From assembly GCA_018292915.2 (NCBI GenBank), contig JACVVK020000530.1:273501-337500 (forward strand): a stretch of 64,000 nucleotides of DNA, given 5' to 3'. The stretch comes from Batillaria attramentaria. Its lineage: Eukaryota > Mollusca > Gastropoda > Batillariidae. Below, one piece after another: positions 1-10,853 of the stretch (the first letter of the stretch is position 1; every line of letters starts with the position of its first letter). The notes beneath the pieces are model-generated. The model saw only the letters and a list, made by a program, of their open reading frames with translations. It ran no database searches and had not been told where the DNA came from. A program made the translations under genes and the position numbers.

Positions 1-359
1 TAGCGCTTGGTTTCACTGCAAGAGAAGTACGACTGGTTCAGTGGTTGGTTTTGAGGTTGGTTGGTTTGTTTGGTTAACTGGTTGGTTGGTTGGTTGGTTG
101 GTTATCTGCAAGGGTGGTTGCCGGGTTGGTTGACTGGCTGATTAATTGGAACGGGGTTTAACGCCTTAAGTAATCAGGTACGGATGACACCAGCACACTT
201 TTTCGGTTTCTTGTTTGTTTGTTTGTTGTTGTTGTTGTTGCTGTTGTTGTTGTTTGTCATTTTGGTTGTTTGTTTTTGCTTCTTTTTTTTTTCGGTTTTG
301 TTTGTTTGTTTGGGGGGGGGGGAGGGGGAAGGGTGTTGTTGTTGTTGTTGGGGTTTGTT

Positions 360-445
360 TGGGTTGTTTTCCCTCCCAGCAAGGAATCGAACCCACGACC
401 CTAGCACGCAGAGTCCATCGTTATATCAACTCAACTACTCTGGTT
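360..445 (-). mobile_element. tRNA-like SINE head fragment
   Basis: GGAATCGAACCCACGACCCT followed by a degenerate A-box region on the minus strand. The family is uncertain. Confidence 0.4.
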
Positions 446-619
446 TTCCATGAAACAATTATTTTGTCATTAGACCAACAAATTAATTGATTTAGATCAA
501 TCCTAAATAAACTGGAAGAAAGAAATAAGTCACAGACTTTAGTTCTGACCACAAACGTCTCATGTATATCAGAATTAGTATACGTATTTATACCAGAAAA
601 CAGAGGAAACGGTGTGCAC

Positions 620-727
620 CTTTCTTTTTGAGCATTATTTCCTTGAATCTGTCGTCTATCTGCTGAGCCACCACGGAGTCAAGGTCACTCAGGAAGTCCT
701 CGGCCGCCTGCTGGGCTGCCACGTCAT
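620..727 (-). CDS. Gene A exon 5 (last exon in window)
   Basis: The acceptor is TTATATATTTCAG and the donor is AAGAAAG|GTGCAC, with phases 1 in and 1 out. It encodes an alternating charged and hydrophobic, predicted helical segment (AAEDFLSDLDSVVAQQ then IDDRFKEIMLKKK). The gene continues leftward out of the window. No candidate next exon was seen in 1-600, which holds GT-rich sequence and a tRNA-like SINE head. Confidence 0.72.
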
Positions 728-3700
728 CTGAAATATATAACAGAATATAATCGCCATAGAAACGGAAAAGTGTGTCCATCTGATTAATTAAGGGCTTCTG
801 TTTCCAAATTTACTGTTTAAAAATATGGCAGTGCAGTTAGATCGACAAAACAGCTTCTTCGTGTTTAATGTTTATTTTGTCTCCAGGCAATATTTTCACT
901 CTTGAACAAGAAGTACGAGTCAGTGAGGAGGACGAGTTAGTGATCAGGACAATCAGTGAGGAAGACGAGTCAGTGATGAGGACAGTCAGTGAGGAAGACG
1001 AGTCAGTGATGAGGACAGTCAGTGAGGAAGACGAGTTGGTGATGAGGACAATCAGTGAGGAAGACGAGTCGGTGATGAGGACATTCAGTGAGAAAGACGA
1101 GTCAGTGATGAGAACAATCAGTGAGGAAGACAAGTCAGTGATGAGAACACTCAGTGAGGAAGACGAGTCGGTGATGAGGACAATAAGTAAGGAAGACGAG
1201 TCAGTGGTGAGGACAATCAGTGAGGAAGACGAGTCATTGATGAGGACAATCAGGGAGGAAGACGAGTCAATGAGAAACACGAGTCAGCGCGGAGAACAAG
1301 TCATTGCGTAGGACGAGTCGACGAGGAGGACAAAGTGAGAAAACAAGCAAACGAGGCTGAGCTGGTGAGGAGGACGAGGCGAACGAATCAGAGAGGCTGT
1401 GTACACTACAACCCCGGTGCAACCGGAGTTCACCTCGACTCGGGTTGGAGGTCAATAGCGTTTACTAGTGTAAACTAGTGCAAGTCTACAACCCTGACAA
1501 TGACGTAAGAGAACTTACGTCATGCTCGCCGTCATGCCTTGACGAAAGCATCTCATGACGCCAGCAGCATGTTTAGGCATGAAATGTGAGTTGGCTCCGG
1601 ACCCCGGGTTTAACCCTGGTCCGTAGCAGTGTTGAACGTCGGGTGGGGGGGGGGGGGGGGGGGGGGGGGGGGCTAAATGTAAACGCACGAACCCGGGTCC
1701 GGGTGTAAACAGCCTCGGTTAGGACGAGTCAGTGACAACGAGTCAGCGTTCGGGACAAGGTGAAGAGGATGGATGCTTCAGGGAGAAGAACGTACCATCT
1801 GTAGGATTGTCGGTGAGGGCGGCGTCTGTGTAGATCTCTGCTGACCCGGAAATGTGTTGCTGTTGTTGTTGATCAGCGTCTGATGCTCCCTGGGGCTGTC
1901 CTCCAGGACCTTTGCCTGCCACAAACAACGAGAACTCTTGAGAGCCCAACCACTCCCTGCCCGCTATATATGATAAGACTGGTTAGAAAGAACAAGCCAC
2001 TTCAAGCCAGTAGGAGCCACTTCAAGCCACTGTTACCAAAGGCGTGGGCCTTCCCGTCAGGCGCGAAACCGCTGTAGATTGCGTAATAGTGACTTCAAAT
2101 GGCTTCTAGTGATCTGAAGAACTGCGATTTTTACATTGGCTTTTAAGAGTTATGGTGGCGTTGCTACGCCCGATTCTTGTGACACCCATCTCTTCAGCGC
2201 ACCGCACCACTAACCATCTCGGCATCTGTTATTTGTTTGTTTGTAAGCTTGTTTGTTATTCTTTTTTGGTTTTTGTTTTGGGCGGGGTCGGTGTTTGTTC
2301 TCCCCCCCCCCCCCCCCATCCTCCTCCCCGCCATCTTCTCAAAACCTCTCGCCTAAGCGCCGTGAGCAGTTAGTTTGGGTGGAGCCGTCGGCTTTATCAA
2401 GTATTCATCATCATCATCATCATAATCATCATCGTCGTCGTCGTCATCGTCGTCGTCGTCGTCTTCAACACTCACACTCGTCTGGAAAGTTAAAGAAACA
2501 ACATCTTGTCTTCGTCACGGCCCTTCACGTCGTTGTGAAAGTTTACCTGCGTGTGTTCTGTCCGCTTTGGGAAGCAGTGGCGGCAACGAAGACTTCGTTC
2601 TTCGAGTTGTGGACAATCTGCCCGCTGGGGGTGACGCCTGAAGATGAACCGAGAAATAAATAAATAAATGAATGGATTTTATTGTGTTAGGCCTCCAGCC
2701 CGTTCACAAGGGACGCACGCAAAGATATATGCGAGAATTACGACACATGTATCAACACGAACATTAGGGAACCACATGGAAACAGACAATGTGTTATAAA
2801 CCCCACTCATATACCGAAGATTGTCCCAAGAGAAGAGCATGGTATCTGTACATAGCTGACTTTTTAACAACTACTTCATTTTGATTGGCTAAAAGAGACT
2901 CCAGAAAATTACCAGACTTATCTTTAAAAACACCGGCCAGGTATGTTTTTCTCCAAGGCTAGAGTAAGTAGGACATGAGCATAAGAATCATGCACCTCAG
3001 TTTGTTGTAGTCAAAGTAGGGGATTGATTTCGTTGTGAACTGCTTTGGTGACATCTCCGTGTTCTTGCAACAACTCTCAGGACAAGCAACTCCAAAAGTG
3101 TCAAAAAGTGTCAGCGAAAAACCCAAGCGCAAAATCTAAATCTGTGAACTTTCTTATTTTGGATTGGAGTTCTTCTTCGTCCCGCTACCGTAGTAGGGGA
3201 AATGCGGGCTGCTTCCCCCGGGGGAAGCGCGTCGCCACGAACCGGCGCCACCTATTTTTTTTCCCCTGCATGCGTGTGTTTGTGTGTCCAACCCACCGGC
3301 CATTTCGGCCTACTCTTTTTCGAATGATGGAATTGGGATCTTTATCGTGCACACTTGATGGTGCGTGCATGCGTGTGTGCACGGGCCGAAACAGGCACCG
3401 AAAGCGAGTCTGCACATGATTTTGACTCGATTTAGTGAGTAGAAATCTCACACCAAATTCCTGCTCGGACCGGGCACGCAAACTGAGTCTCCCGTGACAG
3501 CGGTCTGATTGTACAAGCGGTGGGCTGGGATAGTCCAGCGGTAGAACGTTGGACTTTCAATGCTCGGGTGGTAAGTTCGAGTCCTGACTGAAAGCCAAAT
3601 GTTTGTGCTGGCTTTTTCCTCGTTGCCCCGTAGTTTGATATCACCCTTACATGGAAAAGGACGTTGAATCCCCCCCCCCTCCCCCCCCCCCCCCCACCTT

Positions 3701-5206
3701 CCCATTTTATAAAAGCATTATTAAAGGGGAAAAAACCTTAAAAGTTTCTGAGCACATGACATAAGTACAAGTACTCCGGCCTCTGGTTTGCGATCTCAGT
3801 ATATATACTGCTTAGTTATATGTGTTATATGTAAGGGTAGGTCGGGTAACCCATGAGTGATCGGGGAAGTCACATCCTGTTTTACGGATCCAAGCGAACA
3901 AACTTTTTGGTGGCTACATCTTTTCTGTGGTGGCTAAGCACAGGAAAACGTCAGGCTAATGATAAGAAAAATGGCAGAGTACCTAAGCTGTACGATGATG
4001 TTTAGATCTACTAGCTGAGCTTGACTGAAGTTAGAAAGGTATCCCCTTGTGCTCACAGCGAACCTCACCTCGCAGTGTTAGCGTTGGACATTTTCCACTG
4101 AGACACGCACGCACTGTAGCTTGTAGGGCTAAAGTGTATATTTTCATGGAGCGTTATTCACCGTCAATTGTGTCCAATCATTATATAAATATTGCTCCAG
4201 CCACCACAGAGATATTAAGGTGTTGATGTTTTTGTTTTGTTTTTCCTATGGGTGGATCCATGACCCTAGATTACAGGAGAGTGTGGGTGGGTGGGTGTTT
4301 GGGGGTTTAACGTCCTTTTCCACCACATAGGGTGATATCAAAGACGGGGTAACGATGAAAAAGCCAGCACAAATATTTGGCCCCAGCCGGGATCGAACTC
4401 ACGGCCCGAGCATTAGAAGTCCAACGCTCTACCATTCGACCACCCCGGCTCCCCTTACAGGAGAGGGACATCATGACTAATGTAAGGGTGTCTGCTGTAA
4501 CTGATTGACTGATGGTCCAGACGCTCTACCTGTGGAGATGGTGATGACATGGCGGCCAGCTCCGCGTCTATCTTGTCCAGTATGGAGTGCACGGGGTCCC
4601 GCTTCGTCAGCGAGGATCCGGTAAAGGACGACAGCGATAACTTGCTGCCCGCCAGCCTTGACGATGTGTCGTCCATATCACCACGTGACGCGTCTAGAAA
4701 AAAATAATGAAATGAAACAACAACAACAACGTCGACAACACAAAACTCTTGTACCCGTAGGTGTCACTTGAAATCTGTACGCTCATCTCCAGCAACGATG
4801 AGGGGGGGGGGGGACTCTCCCGTTCTGGATGCTAAGGGATTCAAACCTACTTTATTGTCCTTTTCGGGAAATGCGGGCTGCTACGCCCGGGGGTTGCGCG
4901 TCGCCGCGGTGCAGCGCCATCCAACCTACCTATCCTGTTTTTTTTTTGTTGTTGTTTTTTTTTTGTTTTTTTTTTTGTTTGTATTGTTTTTTTTTGGTTG
5001 GGGCAGGAGGGCTGGATAATCCGGAGACCCCCCCCCCCCCCATGAGCAGCCTGGTAGCTAGGAAAAACCGGTATCACATAAGTATCACAAGCTCGACCTG
5101 GGCTCGAACTCACGCTTCATCGCCGTGGCATTGGTGACGGCCGTTCAGTAGCGCAGCGGCTAAGTCGCGTTACTTATTAGACCACCGCTCAACCCCAATA
5201 CTTCAA

Positions 5207-5294
<88 letters not shown>

Positions 5295-5560
5295 CACACA
5301 CACACACCTCTGTGCCAGACCAGTCCACAGTGTTTACAATGTTACAGTTAAACGCTGCCATACAACAGTGAAATATCGGCCCAGCAGACAGCCTGCAGAA
5401 TGGCGCGGCAGAATAACACACAGACCAACACGCGACACGGGTTTCCTAAAACACGGGACAGTCTGACAAACGCACCTGTAGCGGATCCTGACTTTACAGC
5501 ATCGTCAGAAGCGTCGCTCCACTCCCCGTCCGCCTCCAGTCCGTTCATCCGGCCCGGCAT
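620..5560 (-). CDS. Gene A: unrecognised protein, five 5' coding exons (3' end outside window)
   Basis: Spliced model, in transcript order: 5560-5476, 4693-4530, 2637-2547, 1915-1796, 727-620. All introns are GT-AG and the phases agree throughout (1, 0, 1, 1, then 1 into a further exon off the left edge), giving 189 codons without a stop. The start at 5560 (MPGRMNGLEADGEW) has G at -3. A tract ending in AG lies just upstream, so an earlier 5' exon is possible. The protein is rich in Ser, Asp, Ala and Gln: an acidic N-terminus, a short helix-like segment (VHSILDKIDAELAAM, about residues 65-80), a basic Ser/Thr/Pro stretch (84-113), a five-Gln run, then an amphipathic helical segment at 155-189 containing DFLSDLDSVVAQQIDDRF. 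No signal peptide or membrane segment is seen. I do not recognise the family; adaptor, cytoskeletal or ciliary roles would be guesses. Phase agreement makes a real gene likely. Confidence 0.72.
895..1290 (+). repeat. 33-bp minisatellite, about 11 units, open on both strands
   Basis: Unit AGTGAGGAAGACGAGTCAGT then GATGAGGACAATC, reading SEEDESVMRTI on plus. It lies in gene A intron 4. There is no splice partner and the opposite frame is also open, so it is treated as a minisatellite. Confidence 0.7.
1796..1915 (-). CDS. Gene A exon 4
   Basis: The acceptor is TTTGTGGCAG and the donor is CAGATG|GTACGT. Phases are 1 in and 1 out. It encodes a Gly/Gln/Asp-rich segment with five consecutive Gln and ends in ALTDNPTD. 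A second open frame over the same bases (beginning AKVLED) does not fit exon 5 and was not used. Confidence 0.72.
2547..2637 (-). CDS. Gene A exon 3
   Basis: A 91-nt exon, acceptor TTCATCTTCAG|GCG and donor CACGCAG|GTAAAC, entering in phase 0 and leaving in phase 1. It encodes a basic Ser/Thr/Pro segment (SPPAGRLSTTRRTKSSLPPL). Without it exon 2 (phase 0) cannot join exon 4 (phase 1), so the frame logic requires it. Its acceptor lies directly after a (TTTA)n tail. Confidence 0.7.
3187..3262 (-). mobile_element. SINE family D 3'-end fragment in gene A intron 2
   Basis: AAATGCGGGCTGCTTCCCCC and GAAGCGCGTCGCC match the family D terminus. A different unidentified repeat follows to 3420. Confidence 0.5.
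3523..3672 (+). mobile_element. SINE family A, diverged copy in gene A intron 2
   Basis: Head GCGGTAGAACGTTGGACTTT and B-box AAGTTCGAGTCC are recognisable. The body reaches AAAGGACGTTGAATCC and then poly-C. Confidence 0.7.
4282..4454 (-). mobile_element. SINE family A, full length with TSD
   Basis: tRNA-like head at the right end (GCTCTACCATTCGACCACCC in plus sense) and family body ending GGGTGGGTGGGTG. An 11-bp target duplication TTACAGGAGAG flanks it (4271-4281, 4455-4465). It lies in gene A intron 1... upstream of exon 2's donor side, in the intron after exon 2. Confidence 0.85.
4530..4693 (-). CDS. Gene A exon 2
   Basis: The acceptor is a T-run followed by TCTAG, and the donor is CCACAG|GTAGAG. 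The exon enters in phase 1 and leaves in phase 0 (54 codons). It carries a Ser-rich stretch (KLSLSSFTGSSLTKRDP) and a short amphipathic helix-like segment. The reading stays open past the donor to a stop near 4455, but the next exon is in phase with this splice. Confidence 0.75.
4848..5196 (-). mobile_element. SINE family D in gene A intron 1
   Basis: On the minus strand: tRNA-like head (GAGCGGTGGTCTAATAAGTA, GAGTTCGAGCCCAGGTC), body ACCGGTTTTTCCTAGCTACC and end GGGCGTAGCAGCCCGCATTT. The copy at 47.7 kb is alignable. Confidence 0.65.
5215..5307. repeat. (CA)n microsatellite in gene A intron 1
   Basis: 93 bp, one CG interruption. Confidence 0.9.
5476..5560 (-). CDS. Gene A exon 1 (start codon)
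   Basis: The exon encodes MPGRMNGLEADGEWSDASDD and eight more residues, ending in a CTACAG|GTGCG donor (phase 1). The frame stays open a little upstream to a pyrimidine-rich AG at about 5579, so this could also be exon 2 with a non-coding or coding exon farther up. A (TG)n tract, in transcript sense, begins about 170 nt into the following intron. Confidence 0.65.
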
Positions 5561-5638
5561 GGCTACATGCGGACACCTGCACACAAAGTCAAAGTCAAAA
5601 GTGAGAAAAGTTTGGGTCCCTCCCCGTAGCCCCCTTCT

Positions 5639-5982
5639 GGGCCCGTATGTAAAACTCGAGGTTAATTTAACCCACGGCTACGGGCCTAACCCAGACTAGG
5701 ATGAAAGAAAGCCCAAACAAAATCAAATAAAAAAGGAAGCGAAGGAAGAAAGACAAAAAATCCTTCTATAACGGCATAGGCACCTTGCTGGAATGGACCT
5801 GCTTCCTGATTAAAAAAAAAACAACAAAAAAAACCCAAACCAAACCAAACCAAAACAAAACAAAACAAAACAAAACAAAACAAAACAAAAACCAGAAAAT
5901 TTAAGCCTAGAGCTAGTTTAGTTTGAGGTTAGATTTTAACCAGGGGCTAAACTCCCTAACCCCGACTTTTACATGCGGGCCC
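5639..5982. mobile_element. Palindromic MITE, GGGCCCG-ended family, copy 1
   Basis: Ends GGGCCCGTATGTAAAACTCG and, inverted, GGGCCCGCATGTAAAAGTCG. The interior has TCCTTCTATAACGGCATAGG and A/T-rich spacers. It lies just upstream of gene A exon 1. Confidence 0.65.
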
Positions 5983-6368
5983 TGGGGTGTGGAGGAAATA
6001 CTGAAAATAAGAGTGAACGTGAATTCTCTGAAAATTCAAGGGACATTAATTACTGTTAACGTTGTCAAGTTGGCACATGGATATATTGTTTGCTTACAAC
6101 GACAGATCCACGATGCCATCACGACCCCTGCAAAATTACAGCCTTCTGTAGGTCATTGTTGCTACTATATTCGCCAAAACGTAGATTTACTGATCGGTCA
6201 TACCTCCGTGGTACCGAGTGTTCTGAAACCCTCCTCTCTCACGCAAAACATCGCTTTAGAAATTAACAGTCAATTTTCCACTAGTCAACAACAGCAACAA
6301 CAACAACAACGCGTATCAGCCAACAGTCAGGACTCCCGATCATCGCCACCTCTCCCCTCCCTCCCTCC

Positions 6369-6530
6369 CGGGAGCCGGGATAGCCGAATAGTTTCGAGCA
6401 TTAGACTTTCAATGCTCGGGTCGTGAGTTCGAATCCCGGCCGGCGGGGGTGCAAAATATTCATGCTGGCCTAAATCTCGTTGCTCCGTCTTTGATATCAT
6501 CTTACGTGGGCGAAAAGGATGTTGAACTCA
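6369..6530 (+). mobile_element. SINE family A, diverged copy
   Basis: It starts GGGAGCCGGGATAGCCGAAT, with B-box GAGTTCGAATCCCGG and body to GAAAAGGATGTTGAACTCAC. Confidence 0.7.
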
Positions 6531-6569
6531 CAGTCCCCCCAGCCCCCCCCCCCCCCCCCCCTCTCTCTC

Positions 6570-6590
6570 ACACACACACACACACGCACA

Positions 6591-6686
<96 letters not shown>
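6570..6686. repeat. (CA)n microsatellite
   Basis: It has an internal CGCA block and is preceded by poly-C and (CT)n. Confidence 0.9.
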
Positions 6687-6687
<1 letters not shown>

Positions 6688-7254
6688 CTCTATTACCCCA
6701 ATTTTCGCAAGACCCAATCTTCTTCGACAAGCGGCAAATGACAGCTGTCTAGTCCGCTGCTCGCTACAACGGCACGACTGTTGTGTGAGTTCTTACCCTA
6801 AACCCAGTTCTTTTTTGTAATTGTTATTTTACGAATCCTAGAACACTTAACGAGTTTTGAAGCACACATACACACGCGTGCACGATTCAACCGATAAAAC
6901 ATGTCAGAAAAAAACACCTTATTAACGCAGATAGTGCATTTCAAGATCACGTATGTCAGAACACGAACGCGTGAAAAACCTTGGCGAAACGCACTTCCCT
7001 AAATCACAGTTGTCTTTCAGACTCAAGCTCGCGATAACGTCCCATACGTGCACTCGCCCCTTGTTCTTTATCATTTTCAATCTGCAAGAACACTCGATTC
7101 AATACAAGCAGCTTTAGGATGATTCAGTATGAATACAGTTGAAATTCTTTGGCGTCCTTTATTAGAGACAGAGGCACTTAGGCCAGAACCAGAAATACCC
7201 AGTGTTTCGGTTGCGGTTCGGGAGAAATTAAGGACAATGGATCGACATTGTCCT

Positions 7255-7560
7255 GCGGTTGTTGTTGCTATTGATGTTGATATTGTTGTTGATATTTATG
7301 TTGATGTTGCTGTTGTTGATGTTGTTGTTGATGATGTTGCTAATGTTGCTGTTGTTCTTGGTGATGATGTTGATGATGATGTTGCTGTTATTGTTGTTGA
7401 TGCTGTTCATGCTGATGTTGATGTTATTGTTGTTGATGATGTTCATGTCGATGTTGATGATGTTGATTTTGTTATTGTTGGTGTTGCAGATGATAATGTT
7501 GATATTAATGTTGTTAATGGTGTTGTCGTCGTCGTCCTTGTTGCTATTGTTGGATTGTTT
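7255..7560 (+). repeat. (GTT/GAT)n trinucleotide-rich block
   Basis: Imperfect GTT, GAT and GCT triplets. Three frames are open over it, none with splice signals. A short (GTT)n tract recurs at 7680-7715. Confidence 0.7.
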
Positions 7561-7680
7561 ACAGTCTAAAGGTTGGGCCTCTGAGCATATAATCTGATTC
7601 GTTTAAGCTCAGTGAAGGAAACCGAGCTGAAAATAAAACGCGTGAAGCATTACTGCACAACTGTTGCTTTCATTTGTCTC

Positions 7681-7711
<31 letters not shown>

Positions 7712-7770
7712 GCTGTTGGTGTACTACTTGGTGTTAATGTGTTGCTTTGCCTTGCTTTCCTTTGGTTTTT

Positions 7771-7938
7771 GGGGAGCTGGGGTGGTCGAATGGTAGAGCG
7801 TTGGACCACTAACGCTCGGGTCCTGAGTTCGATCCCGGCTGGGGCCAAATATTTGTGCTGGCTTTTTAATCGTTGACCCGTCTTTGATATCACCCTATGT
7901 GGTGGAAAAGGACGTTACACCCCCAAACACCCACCCGC
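7771..7938 (+). mobile_element. SINE family A, full length with TSD
   Basis: It has the head GGTCGAATGGTAGAGCGTTG and the tail CCCCCAAACACCCACC. The 12-bp duplication CCTTTGGTTTTT lies at 7759-7770 and 7939-7950. Confidence 0.85.
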
Positions 7939-8307
7939 CCTTTGGTTTTTATTTGACCGCTTAATCTTAACAGGCAAATCAACAGTTTGAGCTTAGAGTC
8001 GACGATAAAAAAAAAGTCTACACAGCAACCGGAACCACAAACAGTTTTCTCTTTGCCCTAAAATCTTTCACAAGTAGCCCAGGGTTTCGGTGAGTGATTT
8101 ACAAAGAGCCGCTACCGAGCAACTGTTGTCGGCAGTGATTCTCTGTCACTAGGCACGCACAATATAGTGCTTATCCCGGCAGTCGTGTCTCAAGAGGCTT
8201 GTTGAGAACCAGTATGTGTGTGTGTGTGTTTCTATGTCGCAGGCGGGTTGATCCAGTAGGCGAGTGCATGAAACATGTGAAGGGGGAAAGAACTTGGAGG
8301 AATTTAG

Positions 8308-8530
8308 GCATGTTTAGTAGGACTACGTAAGGAGGACTTCGTAAGGAGGACTTCGCAAGGAGGACTTCGTAAGGAGGACTTCACTGAGCAACGTAACCCA
8401 TTTCCATGGAAATTAGGCTCACACGGCAGAGACCGCGAGCGGCGAGCGCGCTGTTATTAGCTGCTGGTATCCTATGTAAATGGGTTTCACTGCTCATCGA
8501 AGTCCTCCTTACGAAGTCCTACTAAATATT
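8308..8530. mobile_element. MITE with tandem repeats inside its left TIR, copy 1
   Basis: Inverted ends ATGTTTAGTAGGACT / AGTCCTACTAAATAT. The left arm holds four tandem AAGGAGGACTTCG units, the right arm one or two. Inner arms (GTAACCCATTTCCATG / TATGTAAATGGGTTTC) also pair. Confidence 0.65.
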
Positions 8531-8540
8531 CCTGTTAACC

Positions 8541-8800
8541 AGCCCCCGTAGTGTAGTAGTTAGCACCTCGGACTATGGACCGGGAGACCTGGGTTCGAGT
8601 CCCAGCCGAGGCAAGCGAGATTTTTTTTTTTTTTCCCCCGGGATATTTATGGCAGGGAGCGTGGAATGCGGTCCTGTCACGCAGTCTCAAACCACATGGA
8701 CCTCCATACCATCATCGTACCTTCATCCTCATGCATAATAAAAATTGCCCAAGCTTCCGAGCCCTCCGTGGTTTCCACCCCATGACCTGAAGCTGGCGAA
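8541..8800 (+). mobile_element. SINE family C
   Basis: tRNA-like head CCCCGTAGTGTAGTAGTTAG and GGGTTCGAGTCCCAGCC, then a body with GCGTGGAATGCGGTCCTGTC and GAGCCCTCCGTGGTTTCCAC. Related sequence recurs at 9530-9690 and 60290-60770. Confidence 0.65.
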
Positions 8801-9395
8801 GAGTTGGGACAGAAAAAAAAAAAAAAAAACACATGGAGGATTTTTTTTTAAGTATTGTATTTTTTCCCCGGAATTGCAACCGGAGTTTGCACATGGAGGA
8901 ATCAATTCGTAGGTTTTCAGTAGTGTGGCCTAGCCAAAATTTCTCTTACTGAGAGTGTAATGTGACCCATGAAACACAGACACCACAAATACCAACCCCA
9001 ATACCAATTGTAATATAAACCAATTCCTTGAGCTCTGTATCGCATGCACGAACGCCAATGGATTTTCACTGCTTACAATTCCTGTATCACCAGCCAACCT
9101 AGATATGGAGAGCGGAGGTTTCACCAGGTGACGATGCCAGCGGCCCTAATCCCTCTGTCCGTCACGTTTGGTAAATTAACCCTTTGTCAGTCCCGTGCAC
9201 CACCTGGCACGAGGACACATCAAGATACGAAACTCGACTGTGGCCATGGTTGGGTTAAATTAAAGGCACGGTTTATGATATATCTGCTCTAACAAATCAT
9301 TTCTGAACTGTTTCAGCGGTCTACAGCTTCGCACCACTTTCGATACATGTACCGGTTCTGCGTCTTACGGGCGGGCAATGAGCCAGAAGAATTAT
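8801..9395. other. No gene seen
   Basis: Unique-looking sequence with poly-A runs near 8810. Open frames on both strands lack splice-flanked structure. Confidence 0.5.
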
Positions 9396-9398
9396 TAC

Positions 9399-9476
9399 AG
9401 TGAAACCTGTTTAAGGCGGACACCCAAGCGGCTGAGTCAAATTGTCCGCCTTGGACAGGTGTCCCTCTTACACAGG
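9399..9476. mobile_element. Possible mariner-like MITE fragment
   Basis: ACAGTGAAACCTGTTTAAGG and a GGCGGACACCC / GTCCGCC / GACAGGTGTCC arrangement resemble one end and the middle of a small hairpin element. The other end is not clear. Confidence 0.35.
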
Positions 9477-9529
9477 TGCGATGTCAAGACAGAGAATCCT
9501 GCCTGAATAGTTCCTGGGCCTGGTTAAGG

Positions 9530-9690
9530 TCTCGATATTCTGACAGGCTGCGTGGAATGCGGCCCTGTTCCACAGTCCCAGCCCACACGGCCCTCCATAG
9601 CATCATCATACCATCATCCTCATCTCCACCATCATGCTTACTAAAAACTGCCACAGCTTCAAAGCCCTCCGTGGATTCCATCCATAATCT
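9530..9690 (+). mobile_element. SINE family C body fragment
   Basis: GCTGCGTGGAATGCGGCCCT through AAGCCCTCCGTGGATTCCAT, without the tRNA head. Confidence 0.55.
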
Positions 9691-10087
9691 GGGAGGAACA
9701 AGAAAAGAGTTGGGGGCAGCAAAATAATATAAAGAAAGAAAGGAAATGCTAGAAAGTTCAACATTTCATAACCTGCAAACACACTGATTCATTCGCATGA
9801 ACGGACGAACGGGCTACATAATCAACTTGTTTAAATATTTATCACCATGCCCCGTCCTTGAATTCCCTTCACGGCGGTCACGGCCAGTCTGTCGTTCACG
9901 GTAATTGAAAGTCACCGACTTCTCCACAAGTTTCATCTCTGAATGTTGAAACGGGCAGTCAGCTCTTCTATTGTTTTGTGGATAAACTATGGCTGGATTG
10001 TTATCAGTTGTGAGCGACGAATGGAACAGGCTTGTTGACAGAGAAATGTCAGAGAATAAGCTGTTAAATTAAAGGAGATAATTTAAA

Positions 10088-10400
10088 TGTTACGATTTGT
10101 ATACTCACAGATCGTTCTGAGCTGTTTTCGTGGTATCTATCATCACACCACTTAGACACCTGGACAGTGACAGCGTCTGTAATGCCGGCACTGAGCCAAC
10201 AGAAGCCGTACTCGATGGCGCGGCGACCAGACTGAGCGCTCCAGTAGTGTAACAAGAGTCGTAGAATTTGAAAGTTCGACCACTCGCGCAAAGTGTAAAC
10301 ATCATTGTATCGCATTAAGAGCTGTACTAATCATCAAGATGGAGTATTTCGAGCGTACAGGCGCAGTCATGAGCGAAACTGTTCCCAGACATAAGTTGGC
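10088..10400 (+). repeat. Dispersed repeat R2, copy 1
   Basis: About 300 bp alignable to 59935-60255: CACAGATCGTTCTGAGCTGT, AATGCCGGCACTGAGCCAAC, GTTCGACCACTCGCGCAAA, GCATTAAGAGCTGTACTAAT. No termini or ORF seen; a shorter related stretch is at 36950-37000. Confidence 0.6.
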
Positions 10401-10497
10401 TTAGCAAGGATGGCATTAACATGTTTAACTCGTACGTGACATCGTTAACGTTGTAGTGGTTTATGATGATATGTCATGCTGAGCAAACTGTCCTTGG

Positions 10498-10500
<3 letters not shown>

Positions 10501-10579
<79 letters not shown>

Positions 10580-10621
10580 GACGCACACACGCACGCACGC
10601 ACGCACGCATGCAAACGCGCG

Positions 10622-10672
<51 letters not shown>

Positions 10673-10711
10673 ACACACACACACGGACGCACACACGCAC
10701 GCATGCAAACG

Positions 10712-10774
<63 letters not shown>

Positions 10775-10790
10775 GGACGCACACACGCAT

Positions 10791-10852
<62 letters not shown>
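10501..10852. repeat. (CA)n compound microsatellite, 350 bp
   Basis: CA repeats with CGCA and (GC)n interruptions at about 10580-10630, 10685-10720 and 10772-10797. Alternating purine-pyrimidine throughout. Confidence 0.9.

Positions 10853-10853
<1 letters not shown>

Noticed and set aside
1796..1915. Alternative frame of gene A exon 4 beginning AKVLEDSPREHQ
   Set aside because: It follows exon 2 directly in phase but then meets a stop in exon 5; including exon 3 restores the other frame through exon 5.
7771..7860. tRNA-like sequences with A and B boxes (here and in every SINE A-D copy)
   Set aside because: They are SINE heads: no foldable complete tRNA, each fused to a conserved non-tRNA body and several flanked by target duplications.
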